A stretch of 64,000 nucleotides of DNA from Echinarachnius parma (lineage: Eukaryota; Echinodermata; Echinoidea; Clypeasteroida; Echinarachniidae). The DNA lies in contig JBAMJV010005497.1 in assembly GCA_037951105.1 (NCBI GenBank), positions 290,486 to 354,485 on the forward strand, in the 5' to 3' direction. Of the stretch, positions 54,571 through 64,000 are shown one piece after another; the stretch's first letter is position 1, and every line of letters begins with the position of its first letter. Under the pieces are notes generated by a model. It had not been told where the DNA came from and did not search any database. It saw only the letters and a list, made by a program, of their open reading frames with translations. The translations under genes and the position numbers were made by a program.

Positions 54571-54800
54571 TGATGTGATGATGATGATGATGATGATGGT
54601 GATGGTGATGGTGATGGTGGTGGTGGTGGTGGTGATGATGCTGATGCTGATGCTGATGCTGATGCTGATGCTGATGCTGATGCTGATGCTGATGCTGATG
54701 CTGATGGCTGATGGTGGTGGTGATGGTTAAAGACGGTGATGGTTGTGATGGTTAAAGATGGTGACGGTGATAGTGATGATGGTGATGGGGATGATGATGA
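54571..54800. repeat. (GAT)n and (GCTGAT)n microsatellite
   Basis: GAT/GGT triplets, then about 12 GCTGAT hexamers, then degenerate GATGGT. The Met- and Ser-rich frames across it are artefacts. Confidence 0.95.
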
Positions 54801-55130
54801 CGACGAAGATGACGATGGTGTTGATGGTGGGAGGTGAAGGATGGTGGCAATCACGGTGTGCTGATGACAATGATCAATAATGACTATTCAATATGCAGAG
54901 CGCATAATATTTTGTAATAATACGAGGCCATAAAATGACATGCGCTTGGCAACTTTTATGTGTTAAAATAATCTTTGTTTTAGAAACGGATGACACTATT
55001 TTTGTGTATTTATTATTCTCCAATGAACGTTGTTTGTGGTATGATTTCTGTGTAAAATACATTAATTTCCTGTGACACGTAGGTCGGCCTATATTTTACC
55101 TCACTTCATTTCCTTTAGCTGTCCACGTCT

Positions 55131-55694
55131 TTAAAGGACAATGAAATCCAGACAAATTGTTGTGTGCACTATAAGACACTAAATATAATGAATAGTCTCT
55201 GAAAATTTAAGCACAATCGGTCAAGAAATAAGAAAACTATGGCTCTTTGAAAAGAGCCATGTCTTTCTTTGAGTGACTCAAATTGGCAATGCACTCTGGC
55301 AAAGTTGTGGACAACTCCCATACATTTTGTACACAAAATTTCAGTTTTGTTCAATTTTCTAAAAATGTATGTTTACACTTCGTTCGAGTTCAACATATGT
55401 TTTGTAGAATGCTTTTATACATAACATATCATGAGTTGGGGGAATGGAAAAATGTGACTATGAAGAAAAATGTAAAAATGGGAACATTTGTGTACAAAAC
55501 ATATGGAGAGTTGTCCACACACTTATCAGAGTGCGTTGCCAATTTGAGTACCCCATATGAATAAGTGGACATTTTCAAAGAGCCGTAGTTTTCTTATTTC
55601 TTACCCGATTATGCTCTAACTTTCAGAGATTATTCTTCTTAATCTCTTCAAGACTATAAAAGCAACATTTTGCTTGGGTTTCATTGCCCTTTAA
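55131..55694. mobile_element. TIR element, TTAAAGGACAATGAAA ends
   Basis: Termini TTAAAGGACAATGAAATCC and GGTTTCATTGCCCTTTAA. The arms stay complementary inward (CTCTTTGAAAAGAGCC, CAATTTGAGTA), so most of the 564 bp is a foldback. It lies 166 bp upstream of a Rab-like exon and could contribute to its promoter. Confidence 0.8.
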
Positions 55695-55860
55695 AAACTG
55701 ACCCGGAAGTTTCATGCAAATATACCCGCACATCGTTTATTATAGTTTGACTTTGGAACAGTTTGTCAATTACAAAGAAACGAAACTAACGAATTCTGAA
55801 CATTAAGACAGTCATATACACTTCAAATATTAACCTAGTCGCTCAGCTCGGGAAAAGAAA

Positions 55861-55990
55861 ATGGCGAAAGTTGCAAAATCATATGACTACTTATTCAAAC
55901 TGATTTTAATGGGCGACTCTGCTGTTGGGAAAACTAGTATAATATTTAGATATGCCAGCGATAATTTCACTGGAGGAATACTAACCGTAG
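55861..55990 (+). CDS. Rab-type small GTPase, first coding exon (A)
   Basis: 43 codons plus one base, phase 1, with a GTAAGA donor. It reads [20 protein letters not shown], then [16 protein letters not shown] and ends LTV-G. The P-loop is GDSAVGKTS (18-26). YDYLFKL is typical of the Rab8/10/13 group. The exon stops at the switch I T-I-G position, where other Rab genes also have an intron. No second exon (WDTAGQE) is found downstream to 64000. It is either a first exon alternative to 63181 or the head of a separate gene whose other exons are outside the window or lost. Confidence 0.75.
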
Positions 55991-56008
55991 GTAAGACTGT
56001 TAAATAAC

Positions 56009-56230
56009 TAAGCCAAGCGCACAAAGAGCCGACTCTACCCGATCCGAATGGTTTTCAGTCGGATCTGGTCATTGAATGTTGTATCACGACTCCGAATTTG
56101 TCAGTCGCAAGTCAGTTGGGTCCGATTCAACATGTTAAATCGGATCGGCTCCAACTGATCGGGCCCGACTCTAGCTTGACTGAAACCCATTCGGATCGGG
56201 TCGAATCGGTTCTGTGTGCGTTGGGCTTAA
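56009..56230. mobile_element. palindromic GCACAAAGAGCCGACT-family element, copy 3
   Basis: About 222 bp, same family as 16881 and 20009, beginning only 18 bp after the donor of Rab exon A. Confidence 0.8.
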
Positions 56231-56615
56231 ATCACTACTATAGTATTCTGATCTACTGAAATGTACCATATATCTGTTATTAGAGAGTAAAATACAAACC
56301 ATAATGTGTCGATTAAATTTGCATGAATATATCATATGCATCCATTTGTATAATATTATGCCGCAAAAGGAGGACCCGGTATGACGTACGTTGAACTCCG
56401 CGATGGAAGATCCGAACTTTATGATCTGTCTGTGGCACCGCCACAAGCACTGTACATCGCCTTGTGATTAATGCCGCCCATTGTTAATATATTTGGATGC
56501 GCCACTTGTGATCCACCAAAATATTGAAACCAATAATGCACAAATTAAGCATATTAACTTATTTCACGTTCATAATGAACGATGTTTTGATGTTCGACCA
56601 ATATTCCCCTACCTA

Positions 56616-58298
56616 CACTGTTGGTCATAATGTTGGAATATTTTTTTTTTTAAGGTCAAACTTCATTCATTTTCCCTATTTTTGCGCCTAATGAACTATT
56701 TTCGACTAAAAATAATGATTATATAATGTTTCCAAGCTACCAATGTACACTGAATGGTTGAATGGGTTTGCATTAATTAATCAAGCCTTTTGTTTTGAGC
56801 TTTGAAAGGCATGACCTTTCGTGATGGGCCGCTTTCCTTCTCCAAAGCGTATGTCCAGCAAGTCATCATTATGTGTCATTTCTCAGCGTTGGCTTTACAA
56901 CTTTCAACCAAAATTGGCACATAGGCTCTCTAGGCTATACTCCATCAAACGCCGTTGCCTACACGCCAAACGATGATTGTGCTCCACCAGGAAGGGGTGG
57001 CAACAATCAATGTCCACTGTTTCGTTGAAACATCGCAGTTTACGGTCTGTAAAATCCTCAGACGTCATCGAGAGAAGGGGCAATTAAAGCTACGGGAATC
57101 TCTAGGACGTTCACAATTTACCACCAGGATAACTGATCGCGGATTGCTTAACCTGTGCCGTAGAAACCGGAAATGCCAAAATGGAGCCTTCGCCGTCTAT
57201 GAAGAAAGCACTATGGAATCAGCGCTTTTCGCCAAACTGCAGATCAGAGATCCCTCTAACATGGTTACCGAGCAAGACAAACTACCAAGTGTCCACTCTA
57301 ATCCATGCAACCGAGATTTACCGGACGTCCCTGGACTAGGGAGCCCAGAATATTGCCGCCTGGACACTAGAGATATGTCATCTGAATGGGTACGAGCCAT
57401 AACATCCTTGACCGAACAGATGGAGGACAAATGGTTCGTCGATTACGTGACGAGAAGCTGGAAGATGTCTGTATTCACAAACGACTTGAGGTTGTGACGG
57501 CCCAACGGTGGTATGGCTCGTACCCATTAAGATGACATATCACGAGTGTTCAGGCGGCGATCTTCTGTACTCCCTAGTCTACGGACGTCCTGTAAATCTT
57601 GGTTGCATGGTATGGGCTGGACACTTGGTAGTTTGTCTTGCTAGGTGACCATGCTAGAGCGATCTCTGATCTGCAGTTTGGCAGAAGGCGTCGATTTCAT
57701 AGTGTTTTCTTCATAGACGGCGGAGGTTCCATTTTGGCATTTCCAGTTTCTTCGGCACAGGTTGAGCAATTTGCGATCATTTGTCCTGGTGGTAAATTGT
57801 GGACGTCCTAGAGATTCCCGTATCTTTAATTGACCCTCCTCTCGATGACGTATGAGGATTTTACAGATCGTAGCCTGCGATGTTCCAACGAATCAGTGGA
57901 CATTGCTTGTTGACACCCCTTCCCGTGGAGCACAAGCATCGTTTGGCGTGTAGGCAATGGCGTTGGACGGGATATGACCTAGAGAGCCTCTGTGCCAATT
58001 TTGGTTGAAAGTTTTGCAGCCAACGCTGAGAAATGACACATAATGATGACTTGCTGGACATAAGCTTTTTAGAGGGAAAGGGGCCATCATGAAAGGTTCT
58101 GCCTTTCAAAGCTCAAAACAAAAGGCTATACACTAATTAATGCAAACCCATTCAACCATTCATTGTACATTGGTAGTTTGGAAATATTATATAATCATTA
58201 TTTCTAGTCTGAAATGGTTCATTAGGCGCAAAAATAGGGAAAAGGAATGAAATTTGATCTAAAAAAAAAAAGATATTCCAACATTATGACCAACAGTG
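56616..58298. mobile_element. Tc1-type foldback element with a transposase N-terminus in each arm
   Basis: 1683 bp inverted repeat: ends CACTGTTGGTCATAATGTTG and its inverse, TA on both sides, arms of about 840 bp meeting near 57450. The left arm encodes (56955-57497, plus) a 180-residue frame starting MPTRQTMIVLHQEGVATINV; the first ~75 residues look like the Tc1 paired-like helix-turn-helix (TVCKILRRHREKGQ, then LGRSQFTTR). The right arm holds the same segment on the minus strand. The DDE catalytic domain is absent, so it cannot move by itself. Confidence 0.8.
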
Positions 58299-58760
58299 TA
58301 TACAGAAATTCGTGGTGGAATAATGAACAGATCGAATTATGTTTGTTATTGTAACTTTTTCGTCAATTTGAGCATTACGACAGCTGTTTGTCGCAATGGC
58401 AATTGTATCTGCGCATGTTTGTGATACAGAGTGTTATGGAAACACATCCGGTTTGTACTTATATGGATTTTCAACGTATGACATTATACTTTCTAAAATA
58501 ATAACAATGACCTATATATCGTCTAATCGGAATATCGTCGACAAAATACAAAACAAATAGACGGGAGTTTTTATGAACACTCTAATGCTATTTATAAAGA
58601 GCGCGGTCTAATATAATAGGATTAGAATACCGGTACTAAATTTATATAGTGATTTTTTAAAGCAAGATATGTCGGGTTGCATTCTTGGGTGAAAACTATG
58701 GCCTATAATCTTAACTGGTTTTGAAACATGATTATGTATATTTTGTTTGTTATCTGATAT

Positions 58761-60075
58761 AAGGGGTAGTTTAGTTTTGGTAGATAGGGCGCTGCACATC
58801 ACAATTTTATTGTGAGGTAATGAAAAATTGAGTGTCGAATTTGAGAGAACATGCAATTTTAATGGCAGAATAAACTTTATTTGGTCAAAATCGACCCAGA
58901 AACGGCTGAAATATCAATAAATATATCTGATCTTATAATTATTTGGGGCCCAAATAATTAGATGATTTTTTCACAAAATTAAAAAAATGCTTGCACTTTT
59001 TCAAAAATTTTCAAAAGCGTTTTTTAAATAGTTGTTGATGATCTCTCTATTTAATCATTATTTCAATAAAACATCACATGATGGGCCATTCTTTGAAAAG
59101 TGAAACTTTTTCGGAAAAATTGAAGTTTTATTTTTCTGTAGTTTTGTTCCATTTTTAGAATGATCCATGTGTAAAGTTTCATGAAATACATGATTTGAAG
59201 TTTAAAATGAAACTTGTTTACTCATTTGCATAAATTTACATATTTCAATATTTTTCTAATAATCATAATTCAGAAAATAATCAAGATATCAAAAGGATAA
59301 TTAGCAAGCTCATTCTTCTCACTTTCCTGTACAGGTTGATACCAACTTTGTAAAAATTCAACCTTTCATTCTTTTCTAAACCCAATATTATAAAATTCCC
59401 ATTTTTCCATTCATATTGTACATGTCACACACGTGACCAACCCAAAATGTCACACACGTGACCAGACGTTGCCACATAATTAAGTACTATAAAACACAAC
59501 GGTTTGATATAATTCTCATTCATTGCTATTGTTGTACTTACAAATGTATAGTACTTCTCTGGTAATAAGATGAACATTATAGCTATTCATATTTTAAAGA
59601 ATTTTCCAAATGAAATTTAGTTATGAAAAAAGCGCTCCGTGCGAAGTCACACACGTGACCCATGCCATTTGACCTCTGACATTGAGTTACGTAATCCTTA
59701 TAAAATCGTTTGTGTTAAGTTTGAAAGACTACATCATATTCAAGTCACATATGAAGTAAAAAATCATTATAGTCTCATACTTACTGAAATATAAGCATCC
59801 CATTTCAAAATTTGTCATGTTTTGGGTCACACACGTGACCAAGAATGGCCCACATGCATAATTTTGTATGAAAAATGGTTGAAACCAATGCCTTTTTAGA
59901 AAGTGTCCTCTTGTGTTTTAATGGCTCTTTTTGAACGATAACGGGCTTTTTACTTATTCGTTTGTAATTTTGTATACCTTTTGACCATGGTGGAGTTATA
60001 ACTATTAGTTTATAATGTTACTGTCCAGGTTTGGTTACTAAAGTTCAGCCTTACCAAAACTGTACTACCCCTTTA
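58761..60075 (+). mobile_element. AAGGGGTAGTTTAG TIR element, interrupted copy
   Basis: Ends AAGGGGTAGTTTAGTTTTGG and AACTGTACTACCCCTTTAA. It shares inner segments with 36511-36983. Split by a second element at 59081-59852; without that insert it would be about 540 bp. Confidence 0.8.
59081..59852. mobile_element. nested element with four GTCACACACGTGACC boxes
   Basis: Termini TGGGCCATTCTT and AAGAATGGCCCA, with CATG on both sides (59077-59080 and 59853-59856) where the related copies have CATG once, so a ~4 bp target duplication is likely. The 15 bp near-palindrome GTCACACACGTGACC occurs at about 59424, 59449, 59646 and 59826. No coding frame. Confidence 0.75.
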
Positions 60076-63000
60076 ATTTGAAATAAAGTTAGTTTAAGGT
60101 TATACATGTAGTTACACTGAGGATAAGCAAATATATGTCAAATCCGCGCAACATTTGATCAAGCTGCAGGCGACCAAGCATGGTGAAGAAAATTGATATT
60201 CTCTTCAAATAATTTATTGTTGGGGTAGTTGGGTGTAAATTAATATTATGTATTTTATCCCATATTAAAGATACTGTCGACCTTTTGCAAGCCAATATTA
60301 AAAAGTTCCGAGCTCATTGTCTTATATGAAAGAAAATACATATCGTTTAGTGAAATTGTATTTATATCTATGAGCTCGAAATAATTAAACGGTCGATGCG
60401 GCAATAATGTGTCGTTTATAAACGCATTCGAATCACCGGAAATGTAATAATCACTTATTTGGCATTAATAATTATGTTCATGTTTGTCTGATTTCATGAT
60501 TTGCCACCATGGCCGTGGTTAATCAGTTAATCTCTGTTCTGCAGTGGCATTTTAAGCTCCATTATACATTTGGCGTAGTCATTAGTCTCCTGTTATCCTC
60601 ATTTTCTTCCATCATCATCGAAACCCCGCGCTGCAAATAACACCCCAGCGACCCGCGCGCCAAATTATGATTGGAACTCCCCCATTCGAGGGAAAACAAT
60701 GTGGCCTGTTGTGCATGATGAGCACTCATGCGACCTCTTTAACCCTTTAAGAGCCTGAACATCGTCATAAACGCCCGCGGCATGCAGCCAGTGCATGCAC
60801 GTTTTCGAGATGATCATAATTAGGCATCATTATAGAGCCATATACTATATGTACACTTTCGTCACCTTATTCTAGGCCTACACCGTATAGGAAGGGACCT
60901 ACATGAAGCTCCTTGACTATAGCTAGCGTGATTGGATATCGGAAATGCATTATTATAATATATAGATAAAGAGAAATCGAGAATATGGGAAATGCCAAAG
61001 TCCTAGCCATCTGCATGGACATAAATATTTGAGCATGACTTGTGTATATATATATACTTCAAGTCTTCAATTATAATTCATCACAAGCGTGATAAAGTGA
61101 GATACATTGTGTTCACGGATGGCACGCAAACTGATATAGTGATTATACATCTGAGGGAGTGTTCCAATGTTCCCTCGCCTCCCTGAATACATCTTATATG
61201 CCTATACATCATGATGTGGATGATAATAATGGTGCATCGATCAAGAATTTAATTCTCAAATTAACCAGTCGCTTTATACATTATATCAAACTTTTATCGA
61301 GTGTGAATAATTTACGATTATGTATTGGCGTTTCCGTCTCAACATAAAAAATTATTAATGTCATCATCAACCAGATTGGATTTATTGATCATATTAATTA
61401 ATGGATTTGTTTCGATAAGACGCGGCGTCGATAACTTCTTCAGGTTTATTCAACTGGCATCAGTTACCAGTCACCATGGTTACCAGATAACTTCGTATAC
61501 ACTGCTACAGACAATTAGTTGTATTATGCATTTTTATCCCGGCCGCTTTGATGTTCATTATCTCTGTCCAAAAGTAACTAAATCCAAATCAGTTCACCGT
61601 CAGTCTACCACGAGCGTGCGAAATATACAGATTACATCAAATCAATGTTGTTTTGAATTTATATTATTTGCAAAATAATTACGAGGTATACGTACAATGA
61701 TGATATACATGCAAATGTATATGAACTTGATCTAAATCGTTTGGTGACTTGGTGTTGTTTGTGCATATTATCAATAACGAGGTAATTCCTGGCTTCATAT
61801 TATAATACCAAAGAGTGAAACAAGATTATAAATGATGGGGTCATAATTATAGATGAATTATAATACAACTTGTCGAGCTAGTTATATTAGTATGCTCTTC
61901 CCTGTGCCCCGGATAGAAACTACATAAAGTTTGAGGAAGTGAAACCGAGACATTGAAATTAATTTTTATGATTGATATAATTATAAGCATCATAATTGCA
62001 GTTGGAGGGCATCACGTGGTTATTATGGAAGATTTATTCAAGTGATATGAATCTTGAACTTGATATATAGTTGTGTATTTAACAGATGTTGGGTCGATCA
62101 TAATAATAATTATACGGAACTTACGAAGTATACATGCACTGAGATGTTTCTAAATAGATTCCCGTGTGTTAAATGCGAATAATTCGTGTGGGATTTGGCA
62201 AACTATGTCATGGTTTTGTGTTGGAATGAGGATTACCAATCATCATCTACGAGCCTACCAAAGAAAGCTATATTATACGTCATTTACGGAGTTTGGATTA
62301 TGTCTTTGCTTGGATCCGGAGTTGGGTATTTTGTTGTCAATACCCGATTTGTCTATAAACTTGTAGTTACGATCTTACTGCGAGTCTGATTGTCTGACCA
62401 TATACTGACTGACTGAGGAATATATTATTGTTATGGTCATACCTGTCAAATAATCTATATATTATTATTATGTCTGCCGTGGTATGAGTTGTTGGGCGGA
62501 GCGATCCATGGGTCCTGTCATTAACTCGATTGACATGGTTGATGAGGAAGTTCCGGCGTTCGTCCAGTTGAGGGGACTTTGGCTGTCTACAGAATCATTT
62601 CCTTCGTGTCTTTTGTCTGGTCTACTCCAGTTTTCTTCTGCAGAATCTTACCACTCTCACAGAACAGTCTTCGATGCTTCCTGCACATTACCAAACGGAT
62701 TAACCGCAAGTTCACCGTCTGAAAATGGAATATCGTTGAGGAGTAATATGACTTGCAAAAAATGTTGTGGAGGCTGTAAAAACTTGGAATGATTTAATAA
62801 TTGATACTAGATGCATTTCGCGATCAATGGTCCATGAAGCCATTCGTACTGTTCATCGCAAGTTGGTTGACAACCAATCCTGCATAATTGTTGCAGTCAG
62901 CGTCGTATATCTAGACTAAGTAAATCGCTCTATCGTCACAAAATATTATTAACCGATGGCTTAGTTACAGGAATGTAATGCATCATGACTATACTCGCCG

Positions 63001-63180
63001 GAAATCGCAAAATAGGAGGAAAATTGTGAAATCTGAGTCCGTATTTGATGGATTGACATCTGACTGCATGGCTCATCCATTAAGATACCAGTTCAAAGAT
63101 ACCAGCTATACTTGGTTAATTGAATGTCACTGAATGTGGATAGAGTGAAAGGACAATAAATTCGCTGAGGACATTTCAGC
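60076..63180. other. non-coding interval between the two Rab-like exons
   Basis: AT-rich DNA with a GC-richer island at about 60620-60800 (CCCCGCGCTGC, CCCGCGGCATGC). Reading frames such as 61325-61678 and 62484-62792 have no recognisable domain. No TIR element was noticed, unusual for this window. Confidence 0.5.
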
Positions 63181-63346
63181 ATGCCAGAGAAGGATCAGCG
63201 GAGCACATGTCATCTGGCGGTGACGAGTCGAGGCTACGAGCATCTCTACAAGTTGCTCCTCATCGGAGACTCGGGAGTCGGGAAGACCTCCATCATTTGG
63301 CGATTCTCCAACAACTCTTTCAGTAGGGCTTTCATACACACCATAG
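63181..63346 (+). CDS. Rab-type small GTPase, first coding exon (B)
   Basis: 55 codons plus one base, phase 1, with a GTAGG donor. An 18-residue N-terminal extension precedes [19 protein letters not shown], then [10 protein letters not shown] and ends IHTI-G. The P-loop is GDSGVGKTS (29-37), closer to the Rab8/10/13 consensus than exon A. It ends at the same codon and phase as exon A (55861-55990). The rest of the gene would lie beyond 64000. Confidence 0.78.
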
Positions 63347-64000
63347 GTAGGTTGATTGTATGTAGTCATGGTTGTCTCCGCTTAATGGGGGTAACATTGG
63401 GCACCCGGCTTGTTTAAAGGGGTAGGGTTTGATCTAAAATTTCTTATGTTTGTAATTGTCACCACTTAATCGGGTACGCATGTTAAAGGGGTAAAATATA
63501 CCGTGCAAAATCCTACCCAATTAGGCAGAGACTACTGAATAGACATCCAATACGCCATAGCCAATTATATGGTGAAGTGTGACGTCATCAAAAATCTATT
63601 TTTAGAGTTGTCAAATTTGAACTTCATTTTCCGAAAGAGCATACAAAATAATGTCCAAATACCGAAAAATCAATTTAATATGTTAAGTATTGGCTGAGAT
63701 ATGACCATCCGAATACATTTTTTTTCAATAGGCAATCAGTGTTATATTGCTCTGGTTCATAAAGTTATTTTTGATGCTCTTTCGGAAAATGAAGTTCAAA
63801 TTGAGAAATTATAAATCAGTACTTGTTTCAGTTTTCAGTTTCAGTTTATTTTATTGTATGACGTCATAGCTTCTGTACTCTATCATGTATAGGCTTACAG
63901 CTAGGTCACATTCGTTTGGTTTTGCAATTATAGGGACGGGGGTGCCCCTTGAATCACGTATAGCTACGCCGCTGCAATTGTTTTTTATACTATAATTATA
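63347..64000. other. intron start with a palindromic repeat
   Basis: 63611-63807 is an inverted pair (TTTGAACTTCATTTTCCGAA and its inverse) framed by TGACGTCAT boxes near 63580 and 63860. It looks like a further TIR element. No exon is seen. Confidence 0.5.

Larger units (their letters stand above)
51402..55860. other. DARS1 3' flank and intergenic DNA
   Basis: The DARS1 3' UTR must begin here, but its end is unclear; AATAAA-like signals occur near 53980 and 54400. The interval includes TIR elements at 51804-52508 and 55131-55694 and a GAT-rich array. Reading frames between 52680 and 54200 are AT-rich and carry no recognisable domain. Confidence 0.5.

Overview
This is a 64 kb piece of an animal nuclear genome, AT-rich and intron-rich. 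Every gene recognised here is metazoan and split by GT-AG introns: a cytosolic aspartyl-tRNA synthetase, an M13 (neprilysin-type) peptidase, a class A GPCR, and Rab-type first exons. Non-coding DNA is crowded with terminal-inverted-repeat (TIR) elements, tRNA-derived SINEs and microsatellites. Several repeats resemble families I associate with echinoderm, especially sea urchin, genomes, so an echinoderm is my best guess. That is inference, not something the sequence proves.

Layout. (1) 1-16355, minus strand: the 5' part of an M13 peptidase gene. Eight coding exons join in frame from a signal peptide at 16355 down to 981; the catalytic half lies off the left edge. Intron 1 is 9.7 kb and holds a complete two-exon GPCR gene on the opposite strand (11935-13859). 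(2) 16.4-21.6 kb: no gene, mostly TIR elements. (3) 21643-35889: two paralogous three-exon genes of an unrecognised type I membrane protein family, head to head across a 585 bp gap. The minus copy encodes 186 residues. The plus copy encodes about 1188 residues because its ectodomain exon carries 16 near-identical 48-58 residue units, each with one Asn-Ala-Ser sequon. Intron 1 of the plus gene contains a 4363 bp DNA element inserted in an older TIR element, with a clean 4 bp target duplication. (4) 38145-51401: a complete 14-exon aspartyl-tRNA synthetase gene (DARS1, 527 residues). Exons 9, 11 and 13 are each accompanied by decaying partial copies of themselves. (5) 55861 and 63181: two Rab-like first exons ending at the same codon and phase, with no second exon in between or after, so they may be alternative promoters of one gene continuing off the right edge.

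The genes do not form a pathway. The most unusual content is the divergent membrane-protein pair with its sequon repeat array, the local exon-copy ladders in two unrelated genes, and a set of unusual mobile elements: a TIR element carrying a tRNA-like promoter, a Tc1 foldback with a transposase N-terminus in each arm, and elements filled with short palindromic boxes.

All calls come from reading the sequence by eye. No database search was run.
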